Origin: Aquimarina acroporae
GTDB taxonomy: Bacteria > Bacteroidota > Bacteroidia > Flavobacteriales > Flavobacteriaceae
NCBI RefSeq assembly: GCF_023195925.1
Contig: NZ_JALPRE010000003.1
Location: 682,001-746,000, forward strand
Length of the DNA stretch: 64,000 bases
Direction of reading: 5' to 3'
Shown here piece by piece: positions 54,866-62,140 of this stretch. A program made the translations under genes and the position numbers. How positions within the stretch are numbered: position 1 is the stretch's first letter; every line of letters begins with the position of its first letter. Below the pieces are notes generated by a model that was not told the DNA's origin, ran no database searches, and saw only the letters and a list, made by a program, of their open reading frames with translations.

Positions 54866-57361
54866 ATGCAAATATTAGAAAGTTATATTAACGGTAAGTG
54901 GGTTACAGGCTCTGGAGAAGGACTTGTGATGCATGATGCAGTTACGGGTGAAGTAATTGGGCGTTCAACTACTGAGGGCTTAGATATTCCTGAGGTTTTA
55001 CACTATGGAAGAACCAAAGGAGGAGAAATTCTTAGAAAAATGACTTTTCAGGAACGGGGTAATATGCTTAAAAAATTGGCTTTATACCTTACCAAAAGAA
55101 AGGAAGATTTTTATGAATTGAGTTATCGTACCGGAGCAACAAGAATCGATAGTTGGATTGATATCGAAGGAGGTTTTGGTAATCTGTTCGCGAATGCTTC
55201 GTTGCGTAAATTATTTCCTAATCAACCCTATCATGTAGAGGGAGACCCTATCGATCTTTCTAGAGGAGGACGCTTTATGGCACATCATATTTTGGTGCCT
55301 AAACGAGGGGTAGCCGTGCATATTAATGCATTTAATTTTCCTATTTGGGGAATGTTAGAGAAGTGTGCTGTGAATTGGATGGCTGGAGTCCCGGCAGTAG
55401 TATTACCAGCTCCGCAAACTGCTTACTTAACCGAAGCCGTTGTTCGGGTAATTATAGATTCCGGAATTCTTCCCGAAGGGGCTTTACAGCTCCTAAGCGG
55501 GATGACCAAAAATATTTTAGACACTGTAGAATCTCAGGATGTCGTAACTTTTACTGGTTCTGCTCATACGGGTCGACTATTAAAAGCACATCCTAGATTA
55601 ATTGAAGAATCTGTTCCTTTTACCATGGAAGCCGACTCCTTAAATGCTTCGGTGTTAGGAAAAGATGCTGTGCCAGGAACTCCAGAATTTGATTTGTTTA
55701 TCAAAGAGGTGAGAAAAGAAATGACCGTAAAATCAGGTCAAAAATGTACTGCTATTAGAAGAATAATAGTACCAGAAAACCTTATAGAAGATGTGCAGAT
55801 AGCACTAGGACAACAACTTGATAAAGTTACTATTGGTGATCCTAGACGTAAAGAGGTAAGAATGGGAGCACTGGCTAGTAAGCAACAGGTTGAAAGTTTT
55901 AGAAATAATGTTTCTGAAATTGCCAAAACCGCCCAAATGGTATATGGTGATTTAGATAAGATAGAAACTGTAGGTGCAGATGCTCAAAAAGGAGCTTTTG
56001 TATCTCCTATTTTGTTAAGAGAAGATAATCCTTTTAAAAATACAGAAGCTCATATAATTGAAGCATTTGGACCAGTATCTACTATTATGCCTTATAAAAC
56101 TCTTGATGACGCCATTGCTCTTACTCATATGGGTAAAGGTTCTTTGGTGTCTTCGATTTTTACATTTGATGATGCAATGGCCAAAGACTTCGTAGTTGGA
56201 GCTGCGTCGCATCACGGGCGTATTTTGGTAGGAAATCGGGAAAATGGAAGACAAAGTACTGGTCATGGTTCACCATTACCTATGCTTACTCATGGAGGTC
56301 CAGGAAGAGCTGGTGGTGGAGAAGAAATGGGAGGTATGAGAGGAATCAAACATTATATGCAACGATGTGCAGTGCAAGGAACACCTACAACCCTTACTGA
56401 GGTAACTGGGATTTATCAAGCAAATTCTGCTTATAAACCATCAGAAAAACATCCTTTTGCTTACCATTGGGAAGATATAGAGCCAGGAATGTCTCTAAAA
56501 ACGCACAAACGTACAGTAACCGATACAGACATTATTAATTTTGCAAATCTTACCTGGGATCATTTCTATGCGCATACAGACATCACTTCTTTAGACGGGA
56601 GTATTTTTGAAAAAAGAACAGCACATGGATATTTCATTCTAGCCGCTGCTGCAGGACTTTTTGTTTATCCAAATAAAGGACCGGTTGCAGCTAATTATGG
56701 TCTTGAAGAGTGTAGATTCTTACGTCCAATTTATCATAATGATACCGTATATGTGAGGTTAACGTGTAAGCAGAAAATTGATCGGGATCATAGAGGTAAG
56801 GAACTACCAAGTGGAATTGTAAAGTGGTTTGTAGAGGTGTTTGATCAAGAAGATGAATTAGCAGCTATCGCTACCATTTTAACTATGGTACAGAAAAAAT
56901 CGCCATTTGTACAAGTCGATAGATCAAATATTGAAAGATATTTGGCCAAAATAACCGAAGATCTTAAGCCAAAATGGGGAATAATGACTCCACAACATAT
57001 GGTAGAACATTTAGAATATACTATAAGAATAGGTTCAGGAGAAATTCAGGATTTCGAAATAGCAACACCAGAAGATAAGTTAGAAAGGGTACAGGAAATG
57101 ATTTATAATCATAGACCAATGCCAAAAGAGCACAGCCATCCTTTACTAAAAAAGGGATCTCTAGAAGACTTGAAACATGAAGATTTGTCTTCTGCCAAAA
57201 CTAAGTTATTAGAAGCTTATGATGCGTTTGAAACATTTTTCAAGGAAAATCCAGAAGCTATTACAAAAAATGCAGTGTTTGGAGAAATGAACAAGTTCGA
57301 ATGGGATTTGTTGCATTCGAAACATTTTAATCATCATTTTGAGCAATTCGGAATAGTATAA
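54866..57361 (+). CDS. paaZ: Bifunctional PaaZ (oxepin-CoA hydrolase/aldehyde dehydrogenase) with extra C-terminal DUF1569/DinB-like domain
   Basis: 831 residues; usual PaaZ is near 680. ALDH domain (1-510): HINAFNFPIWGMLEKCAVNW, VTFTGSAHTGR, catalytic Glu in TMEADSLNASVLG and Cys in KSGQKCTAIRRI. MaoC-like hotdog hydratase (about 530-677): FANLTWDHFYAHTD and RTAHGYFILAAAAG. The extra part (678-831) begins KPKWGIMTPQHMVEHLEYTI and ends WDLLHSKHFNHHFEQFGIV, matching DUF1569, a DinB-like four-helix family with His residues placed for metal binding. The enzyme opens oxepin-CoA and oxidises the resulting semialdehyde. The role of the added domain is unknown. No stop or frameshift at the junction. 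Confidence 0.93.
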   Translation: MQILESYINGKWVTGSGEGLVMHDAVTGEVIGRSTTEGLDIPEVLHYGRTKGGEILRKMTFQERGNMLKKLALYLTKRKEDFYELSYRTGATRIDSWIDIEGGFGNLFANASLRKLFPNQPYHVEGDPIDLSRGGRFMAHHILVPKRGVAVHINAFNFPIWGMLEKCAVNWMAGVPAVVLPAPQTAYLTEAVVRVIIDSGILPEGALQLLSGMTKNILDTVESQDVVTFTGSAHTGRLLKAHPRLIEESVPFTMEADSLNASVLGKDAVPGTPEFDLFIKEVRKEMTVKSGQKCTAIRRIIVPENLIEDVQIALGQQLDKVTIGDPRRKEVRMGALASKQQVESFRNNVSEIAKTAQMVYGDLDKIETVGADAQKGAFVSPILLREDNPFKNTEAHIIEAFGPVSTIMPYKTLDDAIALTHMGKGSLVSSIFTFDDAMAKDFVVGAASHHGRILVGNRENGRQSTGHGSPLPMLTHGGPGRAGGGEEMGGMRGIKHYMQRCAVQGTPTTLTEVTGIYQANSAYKPSEKHPFAYHWEDIEPGMSLKTHKRTVTDTDIINFANLTWDHFYAHTDITSLDGSIFEKRTAHGYFILAAAAGLFVYPNKGPVAANYGLEECRFLRPIYHNDTVYVRLTCKQKIDRDHRGKELPSGIVKWFVEVFDQEDELAAIATILTMVQKKSPFVQVDRSNIERYLAKITEDLKPKWGIMTPQHMVEHLEYTIRIGSGEIQDFEIATPEDKLERVQEMIYNHRPMPKEHSHPLLKKGSLEDLKHEDLSSAKTKLLEAYDAFETFFKENPEAITKNAVFGEMNKFEWDLLHSKHFNHHFEQFGIV

Positions 57362-57378
57362 CATTTAAGAAGATAACA

Positions 57379-58131
57379 TTGACAGCATCATACGTACATA
57401 TAGATATAGAAAATGGAGTAGGAACCATAGAGTTTTTTCACCCCGCTCATAATTCATTACCAGGAGATATTTTGGCAAAATTGGCCCAAACTATAACCGA
57501 TGCAGGTAATAATGATGAGATAAAAGTGATTGTCCTTAAAAGCGGTAAAGACCGAACATTTTGTGCAGGAGCAAGTTTTAAAGAGCTTATAAATATAAAA
57601 GATGCAGATACAGGAAAAGTGTTCTTTTCAGGATTTGCGAATGTCATTAATGCGATGAGAAAATGCCCTAAGTTCATTATAGGGAGGGTACAAGGAAAAA
57701 CTGTAGGAGGAGGAGTTGGAGTAGCGTCTGCTACAGATTACTGCATGGCGACAAAATATGCAGCCATTAAATTAAGTGAGCTTAATGTTGGTATAGGACC
57801 TTTTGTGGTAGGGCCAGCGGTAGAACGTAAAATAGGTTTGTCTGCTATGTCTCAGATTGCGATAGATGCCAACACTTTTTACAGTGCAGAATGGGCGAGA
57901 GATAAAGGCTTATTTACCCATGTTTTTGAAGATATAGAAACTTTGGATAAAGAGGTAAAAGCTTTTGCTGAACATTTATGTACTTATAATCCGGAAGCTA
58001 TGAGAGAAATGAAAAACGTTTTTTGGGAAGGAACAGAGCATTGGGATACGTTATTGGCAGAAAGAGCTGTAATAAGCGGTCGATTAGTGCTTAGTGATTT
58101 TACTAAAGAAACGTTGAAAAGGTTTAAATAA
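57379..58131 (+). CDS. paaF: Enoyl-CoA hydratase/isomerase family protein (PaaF position)
   Basis: 250 residues from a TTG start at 57379; no ATG occurs before the conserved crotonase core, and family members begin with the same HIDIENGVGTIEFFHPAHNS block. CoA site: RTFCAGASFKEL; oxyanion hole: GRVQGKTVGGGVGVAS. The second catalytic Glu of standard hydratases is not obvious (LSAMSQIAI region). By place in the operon it should hydrate 2,3-dehydroadipyl-CoA as PaaF does; the missing Glu makes this less certain. Located 17 bp after paaZ. Confidence 0.78.
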   Translation: MTASYVHIDIENGVGTIEFFHPAHNSLPGDILAKLAQTITDAGNNDEIKVIVLKSGKDRTFCAGASFKELINIKDADTGKVFFSGFANVINAMRKCPKFIIGRVQGKTVGGGVGVASATDYCMATKYAAIKLSELNVGIGPFVVGPAVERKIGLSAMSQIAIDANTFYSAEWARDKGLFTHVFEDIETLDKEVKAFAEHLCTYNPEAMREMKNVFWEGTEHWDTLLAERAVISGRLVLSDFTKETLKRFK

Positions 58132-58139
58132 AATTATAT

Positions 58140-58212
58140 TGTCACACTGAGCTTGTCGAAGTGTAGCAAATAGTAAATTAGAAATAGAGTCTTCGATAGG
58201 CTTAGATTGACA
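58140..58212 (+). repeat. REP-like imperfect inverted repeat between paaF and paaY
   Basis: Left arm TGTCACACTGAGCTTGTCGA with AGTG following (58140-58163) and right arm ending TTCGATAGGCTTAGATTGACA (58192-58212) are imperfect reverse complements (17 of 24 positions). The CTGAGC/GCTCAG with TTCGAC core is a repeat type scattered in many Bacteroidota genomes. It fills most of the only larger gap in this part of the operon. Confidence 0.7.
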
Positions 58213-58221
58213 GGAGTAATC

Positions 58222-58821
58222 ATGATATATAGTTTCAAAGGATATATACCCGTAGTACACGAAAGTAGTTTTGTGCACCCTCTGGCAGCCGTTACTGGTA
58301 ATGTGATTATTGGTAAAAATTGTTATATAGGGCCAGGTGCTGCAATTCGCGGTGACTGGGGTGAGATTATTCTTGAAGATGGAGTCAATGTACAAGAGAA
58401 TTGTACTGTACATATGTTTCCGGGTAAATCTATTGTACTCAAAGAGAGTGCCCATGTGGGTCACGGTGCAGTAATACATGGGGCAAATCTAGGACGAAAT
58501 TGTTTGATAGGCATGAATACCGTTATTATGGATGATGCCGAAATTGGAGATGAGTGTATCGTGGGAGCGATGTCTTTTGTAAAGGCAAAAACTGTTTTTC
58601 CTAAGCGAAGCTTAATCGTCGGGAACCCTGCCAAAGTTATTAAAGAGGTGAGTGATGAAATGATTAGCTGGAAAACCAAAGGCACAAAGTTATATCAACA
58701 ATTGCCAGAAGATTGTTTTGAGTCGTTACGTGAAGTACAACCTTTAAGAGAAGTGCCAAAAGAAAGACCAACGCAAGAAGCGTTCTATAAAACTTTGGAG
58801 GAGTTTAAAAATAAAATATGA
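58222..58821 (+). CDS. paaY: PaaY-like hexapeptide-repeat protein (gamma-carbonic-anhydrase-like thioesterase)
   Basis: 199 residues from the ATG at 58222, which has AGGAG 7 bp upstream; the frame opens at an earlier TTG inside the repeat. Left-handed beta-helix hexapeptides (VIIGKNCYIGPGAAIRGDWG, HVGHGAVIHGANLGRNCLIG) with His zinc ligands in VHMF and VGHGAVIHG. PaaY assists PaaI by hydrolysing dead-end CoA thioesters in the phenylacetate pathway. Overlaps the next gene by 4 bp (ATGA). Confidence 0.9.
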   Translation: MIYSFKGYIPVVHESSFVHPLAAVTGNVIIGKNCYIGPGAAIRGDWGEIILEDGVNVQENCTVHMFPGKSIVLKESAHVGHGAVIHGANLGRNCLIGMNTVIMDDAEIGDECIVGAMSFVKAKTVFPKRSLIVGNPAKVIKEVSDEMISWKTKGTKLYQQLPEDCFESLREVQPLREVPKERPTQEAFYKTLEEFKNKI

Positions 58822-59594
58822 ATATAGATCATATCATAAAAGAATTAGAGCCTTTACGACAGCAACTTAAAACGCATGCGTTATACAACGATATTAAGGA
58901 TATAGATGATGTACGAGTATTTATGCAGAATCATGTTTTTGCGGTTTGGGATTTTATGTCTTTGTTGAAAAGCCTACAATTGCATCTTACCACCATAAGT
59001 ATTCCTTGGATGCCTTCGGCGAATGCTAAAGTGAGGCGTTTTGTGAATGAAATTGTACTTGGAGAAGAAAGTGATGTTGATCAATCTGGAAAATCGGTGA
59101 GTCATTTTGAAATGTACCTAGGCGCTATGCAGGAAGCAGGTGCAGATACCACTCAAATAGATAACTTAATACTTCACTTGCGCAATAATGGCACTGTTGA
59201 AGAAGGAATAGAATCACTTTCAATTATAGATGAAGTGAAGGATTTTATGAAGTTTACATTTGAGGTGATAGCGACCAATAAACCTCATGTAATAGCCGCG
59301 GTATTTACTTTTGGAAGGGAAGATTTAATTCCCGATATGTTTGTTGAATTAGTAAAGAGTGTTGCAAAAGGATCAGAATTAAAATTAGAACGACTTATAT
59401 ATTATTTAGAACGCCATATCGAATTAGATGGTGATGAGCATGGTCCCCTTAGTCTGGAAATGGTAAGTTCTCTTTGTGAAAATGAAGAAGACTGGGAGGA
59501 AGCTTTACAATACAGTAAACAAGCATTAGAGAGGCGTATAGCACTATGGACAGGAGTAAGTAATGCTCTCGCGAGTAGTGCAATCCCGATGTAG
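58818..59594 (+). CDS. DUF3050 protein (possible haem-oxygenase-like diiron enzyme)
   Basis: 258 residues. MQNHVFAVWDFMSLLKSLQ, SVSHFEMYLGAMQEAG, HVIAAVFTFGREDLIPDMF and RLIYYLERHIELDGDEHGPLS match DUF3050. The spread of His, Glu and Asp over an all-helical protein (notably RHIELDGDEH) resembles haem-oxygenase-like diiron proteins. That metal role is an inference. It overlaps paaY by 4 bp, so it is translationally coupled to phenylacetate genes. Function unknown. Confidence 0.82.
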   Translation: MNIDHIIKELEPLRQQLKTHALYNDIKDIDDVRVFMQNHVFAVWDFMSLLKSLQLHLTTISIPWMPSANAKVRRFVNEIVLGEESDVDQSGKSVSHFEMYLGAMQEAGADTTQIDNLILHLRNNGTVEEGIESLSIIDEVKDFMKFTFEVIATNKPHVIAAVFTFGREDLIPDMFVELVKSVAKGSELKLERLIYYLERHIELDGDEHGPLSLEMVSSLCENEEDWEEALQYSKQALERRIALWTGVSNALASSAIPM

Positions 59595-59611
59595 AATTTT
59601 AATGTAATAAT

Positions 59612-59632
59612 AAACTAACAAACATTAGTTAA
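59612..59632 (+). promoter_or_regulatory. Second copy of the paa operator, before the 2-oxoacid dehydrogenase E2 gene
   Basis: AAACTAACAA followed by ACATTAGTTAA. The half-sites AACTAA and TTAGTT have the same 12-bp register as in the palindrome upstream of paaE. It ends 5 bp before the E2 start codon. No clear TANNTTTG promoter is seen beside it. Confidence 0.6.
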
Positions 59633-59637
59633 TTAAA

Positions 59638-60939
59638 ATGTCAGTAATAGAATTAAAGATGCCCAAAATGGGCGAGAGTATTTCGGAAGCCACCATTTTG
59701 AATTGGTTGAAAAAAGTGGGTGATGCAGTTGAAGAAGATGAAACAATACTTGAGGTAGCTACAGATAAGGTTGATTCTGAAGTGCCTTCTCCTTGTAACG
59801 GGGTAATTTCTGAAATTCGTTATAAACCTAATGAAGTAGTCGAAATAGGAACTGTAATTGCAGTTATTGATGCAGATGGTGAAGTGCCGATATCTTCTCC
59901 TTCAGAAAAAGAGGAACTTTCTAAAAAAGAAGAAAAAAATGCCAATGCAAAGACTACAACAGCTCAACCTAGTGCAGAAAAAGCCTTTAGATCATTAAAT
60001 ACTGGAGATAATGACGGCTTTTTATCTCCGCTTGTGATTAGTATTGCCAAAAAAGAAAATTTAAGCATAGAAGAGGTACAAAGTATTGAAGGAACAGGAG
60101 AAGGTGGGCGTATTCGCAAAAGCGATATTATGCTTTATCTTAAGCATAGAAAGTATCCTTTGCCTAGCAGACCGGAGGCTTCGGCTCCAAAGTCATCTTA
60201 TAACGCACCACCTATTAATTTTGTTGAAGGTAAAGATCGAATTGTAGAGATGGATCGTATGCGAAAAATGATAGCAGATCATATGGTCTATTCCAAGCAT
60301 ACCTCTCCTCATGTTACCAGCTATATAGAGGTAGATGTTACTAATATTGTGAACTGGAGAAACTCAGTAAAAAATGAGTTCTTAGAAAAATACGGAGAAA
60401 AGCTTACCTATACTCCCATTTTTGTTGAAGCCGTGGCAAAAGCGATTGCTGAGTACCCGATGATTAATGTATCTGTAGATGGAGATAAGATTGTAGTGCA
60501 CGATGATATAAATGTCGGAATGGCTACCGCCTTACCAAGTGGAAACCTGATTGTTCCTGTAGTAAGAAATGCAGATGAGAAAAATCTTCTTGGTCTGGCC
60601 AAAAATGTAAATCATTTGGCCAATAATGCTAGAAATAATGCTTTAAAACCCGATGAAATAGGTGGAAGCACATTTACCATTTCTAATGTTGGAACTTTTG
60701 GAAGCTTAATGGGAACTCCCATTATAAATCAACCTGAGGTAGCGATTTTGGCGTTGGGAATTATCAAGAAAAGACCAGAAGTTATTACCACAGACATAGG
60801 AGATGAAATTGCGATTAGAAGTATGATGTATTTATCGTTGTCTTTTGATCATCGTGTGGTAGACGGATTTTTAGGAGGATCATTTCTACGTAAGGTAGGA
60901 GATGAATTAGAAGCATTTGATAGTAATAGAAAAATATAG
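59638..60939 (+). CDS. 2-oxoacid dehydrogenase E2 (dihydrolipoamide acyltransferase, branched-chain type)
   Basis: 433 residues. Lipoyl domain (1-75) with the lipoylated Lys in EVATDKVDSEV, a flexible linker, a peripheral subunit-binding domain (about 123-160; SPLVISIAKKENLSIEEVQS, then GGRIRKSDI) and the catalytic acyltransferase domain (about 200-433) with SLSFDHRVVDG. The pattern is closest to E2 of branched-chain 2-oxoacid dehydrogenases. It moves the acyl group from E1 to CoA. It is followed by an aminotransferase and the fused E1, so the set can take an amino acid to its acyl-CoA. E3 is not in the window. Confidence 0.92.
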   Translation: MSVIELKMPKMGESISEATILNWLKKVGDAVEEDETILEVATDKVDSEVPSPCNGVISEIRYKPNEVVEIGTVIAVIDADGEVPISSPSEKEELSKKEEKNANAKTTTAQPSAEKAFRSLNTGDNDGFLSPLVISIAKKENLSIEEVQSIEGTGEGGRIRKSDIMLYLKHRKYPLPSRPEASAPKSSYNAPPINFVEGKDRIVEMDRMRKMIADHMVYSKHTSPHVTSYIEVDVTNIVNWRNSVKNEFLEKYGEKLTYTPIFVEAVAKAIAEYPMINVSVDGDKIVVHDDINVGMATALPSGNLIVPVVRNADEKNLLGLAKNVNHLANNARNNALKPDEIGGSTFTISNVGTFGSLMGTPIINQPEVAILALGIIKKRPEVITTDIGDEIAIRSMMYLSLSFDHRVVDGFLGGSFLRKVGDELEAFDSNRKI

Positions 60940-60948
60940 TTAAAAAGT

Positions 60949-61012
60949 ATGCGCAAGGGATAGAAACAAGCTACCGTGTAGCGTAAATAGCCCGGCCCGA
61001 AGGGATGCGCCC
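60949..61012 (+). ncRNA. GC-rich structured intergenic element (possibly Flavo-1-like RNA)
   Basis: A GC-rich island in AT-rich surroundings: ATGCGCAAGGGATAGAAAC, the hairpin GCTAC-CGT-GTAGC (60970-60982), then AATAGCCCGG and CCCGAAGGGATGCGCCC. The layout GGATAGAA, hairpin, AGC-CGG-CCC, GGGA, GCGCCC recalls a conserved intergenic element of flavobacteria. I name Flavo-1 from memory only. No T-run, so it is not a simple terminator. Confidence 0.4.
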
Positions 61013-61026
61013 AAAAAATAATAAAA

Positions 61027-62100
61027 ATGGAACAGCAGATCAAAATTACAAGAACTTCAAATTCAGGATTGCAAAATATCGATTTTGACAACATACCGCT
61101 GGGGACAGTATTTACAGATCATATGTTTGTTTGTGATTATGAGAACGGAAGTTGGCAAAATCCACGTATAGAACCGTTACAGATGATTGCTACGCATCCT
61201 GCAGCGATGGCCTTGCATTATGGTCAAGCAATTTTTGAAGGAATGAAAGCTACTGTAGGGAAAGACAAGACCCCTCTTTTGTTTAGACCGGAGGAAAATG
61301 CGAAACGATTTAATCACAGTGCTGTTCGTATGGGAATGCCTACTGTTCCTGAAGATCTGTTTGTAGAAGCAGTAAAACAGATTGTGGGTGTAGAACATAA
61401 TTGGATTCCACCACAAGATGGTAGTGCATTATATCTAAGACCATTTATGTATGCCGATGAACCATTTATCGGAATGAGAGCTGCAACCAGCTATAAGTTT
61501 ATTGTGATTTGTTCTCCGGCAGGTCCTTTTTTTACTAAGAAAATTAGGTTGTATGCAGAGACTGAATACATAAGAGCGGCAGACGGAGGAACAGGAGAAG
61601 CGAAAGCAGCTGGAAATTATGCAGCAGCGATATTACCCACAGAAAAAGCAAAAGCAAAGGGATATGATCAAGTATTATGGTTAGATGCCAATGAGCATAA
61701 ATATGTTCAGGAAGTTGGAACCATGAATATCTTTTTTAAAGTTGAAGGTAAATTTATAACACCAAGTACCAGTGGATCTATTCTTAAGGGGATAACAAGG
61801 GATAGTGTGATCACTTTACTAAAAGATAAAGGATTTGAAGTAGAAGAACGTCCGATTACCATTGATGAGGTTATTCAGTTTTCTAAAGAAGGAAAGTTGG
61901 AAGAGGCATTTGGTACTGGAACAGCTGTAGCTATTGCTATGGTAGAGGCTATTGGCTATAAAGATGAGGTTATATCGTTACCGGATCATAATCCGGTGAG
62001 TTTAGATATGAAAACCACTCTTGACGAAATAAAAACTCAAAAAAGGGAAGATGCACACGGTTGGATCATCCCTGTTGAGGTAGAAGAAAAAGTAGGATAA
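61027..62100 (+). CDS. ilvE: Branched-chain amino acid aminotransferase
   Basis: 357 residues, fold-type IV. LHYGQAIFEGMKA, LYLRPFMYADEP, PLP Lys in GEAKAAGNYAAAI, DANEHKYVQEVGTMNIFF and the C-terminal EEAFGTGTAVAIAMVEAIGY are typical of class II (BCAT2-type) IlvE enzymes. It swaps the amino group between branched-chain amino acids and 2-oxoglutarate; members often also accept aromatic amino acids. It lies between E2 and E1 genes of a 2-oxoacid dehydrogenase, which points to a catabolic direction here. Confidence 0.94.
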   Translation: MEQQIKITRTSNSGLQNIDFDNIPLGTVFTDHMFVCDYENGSWQNPRIEPLQMIATHPAAMALHYGQAIFEGMKATVGKDKTPLLFRPEENAKRFNHSAVRMGMPTVPEDLFVEAVKQIVGVEHNWIPPQDGSALYLRPFMYADEPFIGMRAATSYKFIVICSPAGPFFTKKIRLYAETEYIRAADGGTGEAKAAGNYAAAILPTEKAKAKGYDQVLWLDANEHKYVQEVGTMNIFFKVEGKFITPSTSGSILKGITRDSVITLLKDKGFEVEERPITIDEVIQFSKEGKLEEAFGTGTAVAIAMVEAIGYKDEVISLPDHNPVSLDMKTTLDEIKTQKREDAHGWIIPVEVEEKVG

Positions 62101-62140
62101 TTAATGAAATACTCCCTAAGGAGTCATCTGAATTTGAAAA

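Noticed and set aside
58084..58479. Minus-strand 131-codon frame opposite paaF/paaY
   Set aside because: It is a by-product of the REP-like repeat (translated as LRQAQCD) and antisense to paaY.
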